Shown here piece by piece: positions 1 to 6,742 of a stretch of 6,742 bases of DNA (positions are counted from its first letter, which is position 1; the number at the start of each line of letters is the position of its first letter). The DNA is from Bacteroides sp. (GTDB lineage: Bacteria > Bacteroidota > Bacteroidia > Bacteroidales > Bacteroidaceae). The stretch lies in the NCBI GenBank assembly GCA_019412865.1, contig DXOJ01000572.1:1-6742 (forward strand), given 5' to 3'. The notes under the pieces were generated by a model. The model saw only the letters and a program-made list of their open reading frames with translations. It made no database searches and had not been told where the DNA came from. The position numbers and the translations under genes are program-made.

Positions 1-1344
1 ATCTTAGGCAAAGAAAGTATCGGCAAATTGCTGTTACAATATTCCATTCCTGCAATTATCGGAATGACGATTACTTCTATCTATAATATTATTGATAGTA
101 TCTTCATCGGACATGGTGTAGGCCCAATGGCGATTGCCGGACTAGCCATCAGCTTTCCGCTGATGAATCTGGTGGTGGCTTTCTGTACATTGGTATCGGC
201 GGGCGGTTCTACGCTGGCGTCTATCCGTCTGGGGCAAAAGGACATGAAGGGGGCTACGGAAATCTTGTCACACACGTTGATGCTCTGTATCACTAATTCG
301 TTTTTCTTTGGTATTTTGTCTTTCATCTTCCTGGATGATATATTGGTTTTCTTCGGGGCCAGTAGCGAGACGCTTCCTTATGCGCGGAGCTTTATGCAGG
401 TGATCTTATTGGGTACTCCTATCACTTATACGATGATTGGGTTGAACAACGTGATGCGTGCTACCGGATACCCGAAAAAGGCGATGTTGACTTCGATGGT
501 GACGGTGGTGGCGAACATTATCCTCGCTCCTATCTTTATTTTCCACTTTGAATGGGGAATGAGGGGAGCTGCTACGGCAACGGTGATTTCACAGTTGATC
601 GGTATGGTGTGGGTGGTGAGCCATTTTGTCAAGAAAGACAGTACGGTGCATTTTGAGGGGAATATCTGGAAGATGAAACGGAGGATTGTGGAGAGTATCT
701 TCGCCATCGGTATGTCTCCTTTCCTGATGAATGTGTGTGCGTGTGCCATTGTGATTATCATCAATAACAGTCTGCAAAATTACGGGGGCGATATGGCGAT
801 TGGTGCTTATGGGATTATTAACCGTTTGCTGACGCTTTATGTGATGATTGTGTTAGGTCTGACGATGGGTATGCAGCCTATTGTGGGGTATAACTTCGGA
901 GCGCAGAAGATAGATCGTGTGAAACAGACATTGCGACTGGGGATTATCTCCGGGGTTGTGATTACCAGTAGCGGGTTTATTATCTGCGAGTTCTTCCCTC
1001 ATGCCGTATCGGCTCTTTTCACGGATAGCGATGAATTGATTGATTTGGCCGTAGACGGTATCCGGCTGGCTGTATTGATGTTCCCGTTTGTAGGGGCGCA
1101 GATTGTGATTGGTAACTTCTTCCAAAGTATCGGGAAGGCTAAAATAAGTATTTTCCTTTCGTTGACGCGGCAGTTGCTTTATCTTTTGCCTTGCTTGCTG
1201 CTCTTTCCCAACTGGTGGGGATTGGAAGGTATCTGGATTAGTATGCCGGTATCGGATGCATTGGCGTTTATTACGGCGGTTGTCAGTCTGATGATTTACA
1301 TTAAGAAAGTGTCTAAACAACATCCGGAAACGGTAGCGGAATAA
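1..1344 (+). CDS. MATE-family efflux transporter, MepA-like (5' end missing)
   Basis: This is an inner-membrane multidrug/toxin extrusion pump; members of the family exchange Na+ or H+ for cationic drugs or metabolites. The frame is open from the first base, giving 447 codons to the TAA stop at 1342-1344. The readable protein begins ILGKESIGK, and the family is usually about 450 residues, so only a few N-terminal residues are lost. About twelve hydrophobic stretches can be counted. The two-lobed MATE pseudo-symmetry is visible: NNVMRATGYPKKAM (about residues 149-162) in the N lobe matches NFFQSIGKAKIS (about 372-383) in the C lobe. QPIVGYNFGAQ (about 292-302) is the motif typical of MepA-like MATE proteins. 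An acidic residue in the first helix (D32 of the readable protein) lies in IYNIIDSIFIG. The gene converges with the ABC operon and shares no operon with it here. Its promoter lies outside the window. The family is certain; the substrate is unknown. Confidence 0.95.
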   Translation: MLGKESIGKLLLQYSIPAIIGMTITSIYNIIDSIFIGHGVGPMAIAGLAISFPLMNLVVAFCTLVSAGGSTLASIRLGQKDMKGATEILSHTLMLCITNSFFFGILSFIFLDDILVFFGASSETLPYARSFMQVILLGTPITYTMIGLNNVMRATGYPKKAMLTSMVTVVANIILAPIFIFHFEWGMRGAATATVISQLIGMVWVVSHFVKKDSTVHFEGNIWKMKRRIVESIFAIGMSPFLMNVCACAIVIIINNSLQNYGGDMAIGAYGIINRLLTLYVMIVLGLTMGMQPIVGYNFGAQKIDRVKQTLRLGIISGVVITSSGFIICEFFPHAVSALFTDSDELIDLAVDGIRLAVLMFPFVGAQIVIGNFFQSIGKAKISIFLSLTRQLLYLLPCLLLFPNWWGLEGIWISMPVSDALAFITAVVSLMIYIKKVSKQHPETVAE

Positions 1345-1378
1345 AGCATTAACTGCTTTACTCCGCCTGTTGGTTTTT
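1336..1378 (+). terminator. Rho-independent terminator of the MATE gene, overlapping its stop codon
   Basis: A 13-base left arm (1336-1348) pairs with a 13-base right arm (1354-1366), with a single A-C mismatch at 1341/1361 and a five-base loop (TTAAC). After a short spacer a T-rich tail follows, including five T's at 1374-1378. The left arm includes the TAA stop of the MATE gene. The tail polarity fits termination of plus-strand transcription. In the other direction the bases beyond the stem (toward 1320) are not T-rich, so efficient termination of the minus-strand operon is less clear, although the same hairpin could stabilise that transcript's 3' end. Confidence 0.8.
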
Positions 1379-1383
1379 ATTCT

Positions 1384-3702
1384 TTATTCTGCTTTGATGC
1401 TCTTTACGGGGTTTTCATTGGCAACGTGCCAGGCTTTCACTACCACGCAAGCCACAATAACCAATAGTACCAGCAGGGCTATTCCTATAAAAAGTAACAA
1501 ATCCATATCAATTCGTTCGCTAAACTGTTCCAACCATATTTGGCCTGTAAAATAGGAAGCGGCAGTACCTATCAGCACAGAGATTACGGAGATATTCAGA
1601 ATGTCGTATATCAATAGTTTCAGGATGCCGGAGGCTTCTGCTCCATTCACTTTGCGTATGGCTATTTCCTTGCTGCGGCGTTGAGTTTCTCCATTCACAT
1701 AGCCAATCAATCCCGTGATGACAATAAGCAGGATGAAGCAGGACGAAATCCAGACTGCGTTACGGAAACGGTATACGCTCTTATAGCCTTCGCGAATCAT
1801 GCTGTCTACTGAATTGAAGTTCAGGGCTACATTCGGGAATGTTTTTGCCACACATTCGTTCAAGCGTTTCAGGTTCTCGTCATAGGGTTCTTTTAGACGG
1901 ACATTGATGGTGTGATTGGCCGATTCTTTATCGGCAATCAATACGATAGGAGACTGACTGGAATAGAAACTTCTATTACGAATATCATCAAACACTCCTA
2001 CGATGGTACCTTCTACCCCACTCACTGATTTTCCTACGGCACCATCGGTCCATTCCATCAAACGAACGAGTTCTTTATTTACCAATAGATCGCCTTTTTT
2101 CTTGATGGTAGTGCCTTCTGTTATTCTGATTCCCATCACATTCGGATAATCATAGTCGCACATATTGAAATTAAGGGTGGCAATGCGTTTGCCGTCGTTA
2201 CCAATCAATCCACGTGTCCAATATTCTCCCAGTACGCTGTGTGTGGATGCCGATACCCCGTCCACCATCGGTTGGCGGAGCAACTCGTCTTTTACATGTT
2301 CTACTGTTTCGCCGGACATCCAGGTTTCGGCTTCTACCAGTCCCGGAATCTTGATTCCCATATCTCCATTCATCAGGTAAGAATATTGTAACAGGGTAAC
2401 CAGCAATAGTCCGAGTACAAAGGAGGTACCCGTGAACTGGACAAATAGTAATGAACGTTTCCATCCTCTTTTTCCATCCGTATAGTGCCGGAATACCTGC
2501 GTGACGGGAATACGTGAGAACAGTTTTCCCGGTATGCCTCCTGCCAGGAGGAAAAGGACTACTACAGTGAGCAAGGGTATCCAAATGATGTCCCAGGCAA
2601 ACAGTGAGGCAAGGCTGGTTCCCAACAGGCCTTCGATCAATTCGCCCATGTTGATTATCAACAGGAAGCTAAACAGGACGGATAGTAGAACCAATACTCC
2701 GGTTTCTGCCAGAAACATGCCAAAGATGTTTCCGGAACTGGCTCCACTGCATTTATGCACTCCTACGCTTTTTGCACGACGACTGATAGTGGCTATTGAA
2801 ATCAACATATAATTCATGATGGCTACAAAAAACACTGAAAAGCCGAGGAAGCCGAATATCATCAAACGTTTCTGGGTATCGGCAGAATCCAGATGGCGTT
2901 TCGAAAGAGGAACAACGCTGTATTCCAACTTCCAGTCATCCCATTGCAAGGGGCTGTATTTTGCCATTACTTGTTGAATTTTGCTGTTCACCTTGTCTAT
3001 ATCCGACGCATGACGCAAGCGTGCAAAGGCATAAAAGATATCATTCCCATTCCAACCGTTACCACTCGCATAGCGACCATCGCGGTGGATGGTAATCACA
3101 AAGTCACGGGAGAGCATCGAATTTTCGGGTATGTCTTTATAGACGCCGCGAATTGTGAGCTCTAACTGCTTGTCGGCCGAAAGGGTTTTCCCAATAGGGT
3201 CTGCGCTACCGAATGTTTCACGGGCAAAATGTTCTGATACAAATATGCTATTCGAGATGATGAGATCTTTCGCGTTCCCTTTTAGTACGGGTATACCCAT
3301 CATTTCAAAGAAACAGGTGTCGACCATCATGTAATTTGCTTTTGACAGCAGTTTGTCTTCCTTATAAATATGATAAAACTGGGAAGGAAGTACACAGGTG
3401 GCTGATTCTATTTCTTCAGGCATATCCTGCGCCAAGGTAAAAGCTACCGGATCACAGACGGTATAGTCATAATTCATTCCGTCATCACCCTGCACTTCGC
3501 CGGTCGTCATATTCTGTGCCGCTATTCTCGCCATTATCAGATTCTCCGCTTCCGGGTAACATTTCTCATAGCTCATCTCAAAAGCTATTTGCGAGAAAAG
3601 CAAGATGCCAACTGTTAGTCCTAAAGAAAGGGAGAGCACTCTTACGATATTCAAAGTACGCTCATGCAGTAATGTACGTATGCTATAATAGATTTGTCTC
3701 AT
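1384..3702 (-). CDS. FtsX/MacB-type ABC transporter permease (intact paralogue)
   Basis: This 772-residue protein is the membrane subunit of an ABC system of the MacB/FtsX class, which couples cytoplasmic ATP hydrolysis to conformational change in the periplasm. Two repeated halves are visible. The first has TM1 (about 20-41), a MacB-type periplasmic domain (about 45-275, with the characteristic DPIGK at 169-172 and a KDIPENS segment near 189-195), then TM2-4 (about 279-302, 328-352, 370-392). The second has TM5 (about 417-440), another periplasmic domain, then TM6-8 (about 648-669, 698-720, 733-757). The cytoplasmic coupling segment RRSKEIAIRKVNGAEASGIL (675-694) is typical of FtsX permeases, and VHKCSGA (315-321) is its first-half counterpart. 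The ATG start is supported by alignment with the upstream paralogue from residue 1 (MRQIYY against MKQIYY). It follows the ATPase stop by 18 bases and is the last gene of the cluster seen here. The substrate is unknown. Confidence 0.95.
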   Translation of the reverse strand: MRQIYYSIRTLLHERTLNIVRVLSLSLGLTVGILLFSQIAFEMSYEKCYPEAENLIMARIAAQNMTTGEVQGDDGMNYDYTVCDPVAFTLAQDMPEEIESATCVLPSQFYHIYKEDKLLSKANYMMVDTCFFEMMGIPVLKGNAKDLIISNSIFVSEHFARETFGSADPIGKTLSADKQLELTIRGVYKDIPENSMLSRDFVITIHRDGRYASGNGWNGNDIFYAFARLRHASDIDKVNSKIQQVMAKYSPLQWDDWKLEYSVVPLSKRHLDSADTQKRLMIFGFLGFSVFFVAIMNYMLISIATISRRAKSVGVHKCSGASSGNIFGMFLAETGVLVLLSVLFSFLLIINMGELIEGLLGTSLASLFAWDIIWIPLLTVVVLFLLAGGIPGKLFSRIPVTQVFRHYTDGKRGWKRSLLFVQFTGTSFVLGLLLVTLLQYSYLMNGDMGIKIPGLVEAETWMSGETVEHVKDELLRQPMVDGVSASTHSVLGEYWTRGLIGNDGKRIATLNFNMCDYDYPNVMGIRITEGTTIKKKGDLLVNKELVRLMEWTDGAVGKSVSGVEGTIVGVFDDIRNRSFYSSQSPIVLIADKESANHTINVRLKEPYDENLKRLNECVAKTFPNVALNFNSVDSMIREGYKSVYRFRNAVWISSCFILLIVITGLIGYVNGETQRRSKEIAIRKVNGAEASGILKLLIYDILNISVISVLIGTAASYFTGQIWLEQFSERIDMDLLLFIGIALLVLLVIVACVVVKAWHVANENPVKSIKAE

Positions 3703-3720
3703 ACTTGCTTCTGATCTGGT

Positions 3721-4395
3721 TTATGCTATCACACTGGCTACCACGCTGCCGTCGAACAAATGAACTGTACGATGGGCAAAGGATGCGTCGTGTTGTGAGT
3801 GTGTCACCATGATAATGGTTGTTCCTTCTTTATTCAGTTCGGTCAACAGGTTCATCACTTCTGCCCCATTCTTTGAGTCGAGGTTACCGGTCGGCTCATC
3901 GGCGAGAATCAGTTTCGGATTGGTCACTACGGCACGGGCAATGGCGACACGTTGTTGCTGACCACCGGAAAGTTGTTGCGGAAAGTGTTTGGCACGATGG
4001 CTGATGTTCATCCGTTTCAGAATGTCTTCTACCATGCGGCGGCGTTCGGATGCTTTAAAGCCCAGGTATGTCAGAGGAAGTTCTACATTCTCGTAAACAT
4101 TCAGCTCGTCGATCAGGTTAAAGCTCTGGAATACGAATCCGAGTTTGCCCTTACGCACATGGGTACGTTCTTTCTCTTTCAATCCGCCCACTTCTTCACC
4201 CATCAAGCGGTAGGAACCTTCGGTGGGGTTATCGAGCAAACCCAGAATATTCAACAAAGTGGATTTACCACAACCGGAGGGGCCCATAATGGCTACAAAC
4301 TCTCCCTCTTTTACTTCAAGGTTTACGTGATTCAAGGCAACTGTCTCTACTTCGGAAGTACGGAATACTTTACTGATGTTGTTTATTTCAATCAT
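3721..4395 (-). CDS. ABC transporter ATP-binding protein, LolD/MacB type
   Basis: This 224-residue cytoplasmic ATPase would energise the two flanking permeases. All nucleotide-binding motifs are present: Walker [10 protein letters not shown] (38-46), Q-loop Q90, signature LSGGQQQR (142-149), Walker B LILADEP with catalytic E167 (162-168), D-loop NLD (171-173) and switch histidine H199 in VTHS. The short length, the absence of fused membrane segments, and the spacing and wording of the motifs (for example FVFQSFNLI and DEPTGNLDS) place it in the LolD/MacB/FtsE group, which partners FtsX-type permeases. It starts 23 bases after the upstream permease's stop and ends 18 bases before the downstream permease, which supports co-transcription. 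Nothing in it looks degraded, so the operon probably retains an active motor. LolD itself is an alternative name, but its partners here are the long, internally duplicated permeases rather than LolC/LolE. Confidence 0.96.
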   Translation of the reverse strand: MIEINNISKVFRTSEVETVALNHVNLEVKEGEFVAIMGPSGCGKSTLLNILGLLDNPTEGSYRLMGEEVGGLKEKERTHVRKGKLGFVFQSFNLIDELNVYENVELPLTYLGFKASERRRMVEDILKRMNISHRAKHFPQQLSGGQQQRVAIARAVVTNPKLILADEPTGNLDSKNGAEVMNLLTELNKEGTTIIMVTHSQHDASFAHRTVHLFDGSVVASVIA

Positions 4396-4418
4396 ACTCT
4401 TTTTATTTATGTTTTTAA
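4396..4418 (-). promoter_or_regulatory. A/T-rich intergenic leader of the ATPase gene
   Basis: The 23 bases between the upstream permease's stop and the ATPase ATG are almost entirely A and T, read on the minus strand as an A-rich run ending AAAAAGAGT before the ATG. There is no classical AGGAGG. Translation initiation in Bacteroidota is known to rely on A-rich, unstructured leaders rather than strong Shine-Dalgarno pairing, so this supports the chosen start at 4395. I see no Bacteroides-type promoter (TTTG and TAnnTTTG) in this gap. Confidence 0.45.
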
Positions 4419-6728
4419 TTATTCACTTTTAAGGCTATTCACCGGATTTTCATTGGCAATCCGCCACGATTTCCAAAGTACGCAGGCTACGATAACGAGA
4501 AGATTTACAATCGCTATCAGTACATACGCCGCCCAACTGACAGGCACGTGCTCGGCAAACATATCCATCCACATATCATTGACGTACCATGATGCCGCTA
4601 CACCGATCACAACGGCTGCAACGGCTACATAGAGCACATCTTTCACCAGCATTTCCAGAATGCCGGAGGCTTCGGCACCATTGACTTTACGTATGGCAAT
4701 CTCTTTGGAACGGCGGCGGACTTCATCGGTTGTGTAGCCTATCAATCCCATCATCATCACAAAGAACATGGTAACCGCCGCCAGTATGGTAGCATTGCTG
4801 AAGACGCGGATGGAGTTATAACTCTCTTTTATCATCTGCTCCATCGAACGGAAATCGACCGTTTTATCGGGGAAAGCGTCTGCCGATACTTTATTCAGTT
4901 TCTGAAGGTTCTCTGCAAAAGGTTCTTTCAGCCGGACATGAACACAGTTTCCGAAATTCTTGGTACTCATCAGGATGAAGGGTGCTTGCGGGTTGGTGAA
5001 ATTACCGATCCGGAAGTCTTTAATCACTCCCACTACTTTACATACGTAGCCTGAATTATAGACAGTACGGTTCAATAGCTCTGTTCCCCAGTGCATCCAT
5101 TCGCCGTATGTTTCATTGATGGCTACTTCGTTTTCATTCCGTGGCATACGCCCCTCCTTCATCACCATACCCATCATCTTTGGATAGTCTTCCATCATTT
5201 CGCAAAAACGGGAGGAGAAAAGTGATTGTCCGCTTTCATCCTGAATCATCGTTCCACTATAACTATAGACGGGATGGGAATCGGCACTGGACACGGACTC
5301 TACATAAGGCAGGCCACGGAAGAAAGTCAGGGCATAGTCCTGGTTTTCTTTATTGCCGAAACCAGTATTGGCTACGACAACGCGCTTCGGATTGTATCCC
5401 AGGTCTTTGTTTAAGACATAGTAGTATTGCAGCATCACCACATACATCAGTCCGCAGATGAAAGCTACGCCGGCAAACTGCACGAATAATAGCGGGCGTT
5501 TCCAGCCTTTCTTTCCTTCTGTGTAGCGGCGGAAGACTTGTGAAACGGGGATTTTGGCAAAGATGCGTCCGGGCAGTGCTCCTCCTATCAGGAACAGGAT
5601 AGCTACCGTCAGCAGGGGTACCCAAAGACGGTCTAAAGAGAACAGGGCTCCGAGTTCAACGGCGGTTGTGTCTTCTATAAAGTCGCGGAAGTTCTGTAAG
5701 ATTAATCCCATCAGCAGCAAGGCGAAGAGAATAATGATAGCTGTTTCCAATAGGAACATTCCCAGAATTTTGCCGCTGCCTGCACCGCTACACTTATGTA
5801 CGCCGATGGCTTTGGCGCGGTATGAGAGTGAAGAAACGGAGATCAGTACGTAGTTCAAAGTAGCGATGAAAAGGATGATTATTCCCAAGATAGACATGAT
5901 GTTCCGCATCCGCTTCACGTCCGGTTCTTCCCTGTATACATCACGGATCGGCTTTACAAAAGCGGTATAACCTACCACTTTCTGGTCTTCCGCAGGACGA
6001 TATTTCTTTATCAGGTCATTCAACCGGGCATTCACCACGGATTTGTCTGCTCCGGGACGGAAACGGATAAATGCGATCCAGCTATCGCCTCCTCTCCATG
6101 AGTAGTTTCCTCATCCACGGCTCCATACGGTAGGCAGAGAAATCACTGCATCCGGTCTGACGGTGGCATTTTCGGGTATGTCGGCGTACGTGCCTTTCAC
6201 TGTCAGTTCTATTTCTTTATTATAGGAGATTACTTTGCCTATCGGGTTTTCTTGGTCGAACATCTTACGCGCCAATCGGTCACTAAGAAAGACAACATCT
6301 TTCTGCATCAGTTCCTTTTCCGGAACACCGCTCAAAACGTCAATACCCATAGTTTGAAAGAATAGTGAATCGGCTGTCACTTTGTTAGCTTCAAAACGGA
6401 CACTTCCATAATAAAGAGGGGCACTCATCCAGACACAATAGCTGGTGGCTGCTTCCACTTCTTTAGGAAAGTTCTCCTGTATGGCACCCGCCACCGGTCC
6501 GCAGTTCATTTCCTGCGGCTCAAAGGTTTGGCCATTGGCGGAAAAGACGGAGAAGATCTGATACAGGTTATCATAATCTTTGAAGCATTTGTCAAAGCTC
6601 TGTTCGAAAGCCACGCGGGCAAACAACAGGATGCTCATCGTCAGCCCCAACGCCAAAGAGAGGATTTTGATAACGTTGGAACCATGCCCCCGCAATAAAG
6701 TACGGATCACATAATAGATTTGTTTCAT
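4419..6728 (-). pseudogene. FtsX/MacB-type ABC permease interrupted by an in-frame TGA at codon 206
   Basis: This is a paralogue of the permease at 1384-3702 with the same 8-helix, two-half layout. The reading frame from ATG 6728 spans 769 codons plus the final stop, against 772 in the paralogue, but codon 206 (6113-6111) is TGA. The upstream fragment (205 residues) holds TM1 and most of the first periplasmic domain, including NPIGK and ADIPENA. The frame then resumes without shift (GNYSWRGGDSW...) and keeps TM2-8 and the coupling segment RRSKEIAIRKVNGAEASGIL (672-691). Apart from the TGA the sequence looks well preserved. That indicates a recent nonsense mutation, a sequence error or, less likely, tolerated readthrough. 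No good restart is evident: the first downstream in-frame candidate is GTG at 6038, which would lack TM1 and most of the first periplasmic domain. The start aligns with the paralogue's residue 1. Whether the gene is truly dead is inference. Confidence 0.85.
6111..6113 (-). other. Premature in-frame TGA stop
   Basis: On the minus strand the codons around this point read Ser-Arg-Gly-TGA-Gly-Asn-Tyr-Ser-Trp. Both sides are in one frame: 6728 and 6038 differ by exactly 230 codons. The residues after the stop align with the paralogue's GNGWNGNDIFYAF segment. A single base change from TGG, GGA, CGA, AGA or another sense codon would restore the full protein. Confidence 0.95.
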
Positions 6729-6730
6729 AT

Positions 6731-6742
6731 CTGTCTCTTATA
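6731..6742. other. Likely Nextera/Tn5 mosaic-end adapter remnant at the contig end
   Basis: The last 12 bases, CTGTCTCTTATA, are identical to the first 12 bases of the adapter read-through sequence of transposase-based libraries (CTGTCTCTTATACACATCT), in the orientation expected when genomic DNA runs out into adapter. The match is to the engineered mosaic end. Natural IS50 outside ends begin CTGACTC, and inside ends diverge after CTGTCTCTT. These bases are therefore most likely not genomic, and only two bases (6729-6730) of real sequence precede the permease ATG. Confidence 0.88.

Noticed and set aside
853..1323. 156-codon minus-strand open frame inside the MATE gene
   Set aside because: It lies antisense to a clear membrane-protein gene and its composition is typical of a shadow frame.
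3952..4632. 226-codon plus-strand open frame opposite the ATPase and the permease end
   Set aside because: It is antisense to well-supported genes with complete ABC motifs, and its translation has no recognisable domain or protein-like pattern.
4419..6038. A separate 539-residue permease starting at GTG 6038
   Set aside because: The homology to the paralogue continues upstream of 6038 right up to the TGA, so this is the downstream part of the interrupted gene and not an independent gene.
6088..6093. AGGAGG on the minus strand shortly after the premature stop, as a ribosome-binding site for re-initiation
   Set aside because: No start codon lies at suitable spacing; the next in-frame candidate, GTG at 6038, is about 49 bases away. 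The purines simply encode Arg-Gly-Gly in the conserved protein.
6111..6113. Selenocysteine or reassigned TGA codon
   Set aside because: The paralogue has no cysteine at this place, no obvious selenocysteine insertion stem-loop follows, and no other gene here has an internal TGA. Nonsense change or error is simpler.
6111..6728. Frameshift as the cause of the split permease
   Set aside because: The codon phase from 6728 continues unchanged through the stop into the downstream part, so there is no net frame change.
6729..6742. TATAAGAG on the minus strand just before the permease ATG, resembling a -10 promoter element
   Set aside because: It is part of the 12-base match to the synthetic mosaic end, sits too close to the start codon, and is unlike the Bacteroides promoter consensus.
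6731..6742. End of a natural Tn5/IS50 insertion
   Set aside because: Natural outside ends read CTGACTC and inside ends diverge after CTGTCTCTT; the sequence here fits only the engineered hybrid end, and no transposase is present.

Overview
The window reads as a piece of a Bacteroidota genome, most likely Bacteroides or a close Bacteroidales relative. This is an inference from three things: the protein style (FtsX/MacB-type permeases of about 770 residues in tandem with a LolD/MacB-type ATPase, and a MepA-like MATE pump), A/T-rich gene leaders without strong Shine-Dalgarno sequences, and moderate GC content. No rRNA, tRNA, CRISPR array, insertion sequence or phage gene is visible.

Layout. Positions 1-1344 (+) hold a MATE-family efflux pump that lacks its first few codons because the window begins inside it. 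A hairpin followed by a T-run (1336-1378) overlaps its stop codon and looks like its terminator. The rest is one co-directional minus-strand cluster. In order of transcription it contains a first permease (6728-4419), an ABC ATPase (4395-3721) and a second permease (3702-1384), with gaps of only 23 and 18 bases, so it is almost certainly an operon. It converges on the MATE gene. There is no gene-free stretch over 300 bases.

How the genes work together. The ATPase would power one or two FtsX-type permeases that are paralogues of each other. Each permease has two repeated halves (one membrane helix, a large periplasmic domain, then three helices). This architecture fits a mechanotransmission-type ABC system acting on something in the periplasm or outer leaflet. 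No substrate can be named, and no adaptor, TolC-like channel or regulator lies in the window.

Two points deserve attention. The upstream permease has an in-frame TGA at codon 206 (6113-6111 on the minus strand). The same frame continues for another 563 codons that align with the paralogue, so this is a nonsense change rather than a frameshift. In addition, the last 12 bases (6731-6742) match the inner part of the synthetic Tn5 mosaic end used in Nextera libraries. The window therefore probably ends at a contig end with untrimmed adapter, and real genomic sequence stops at about 6730. I found no convincing undescribed system; the content is an ordinary efflux/ABC neighbourhood with one broken or miscalled gene.
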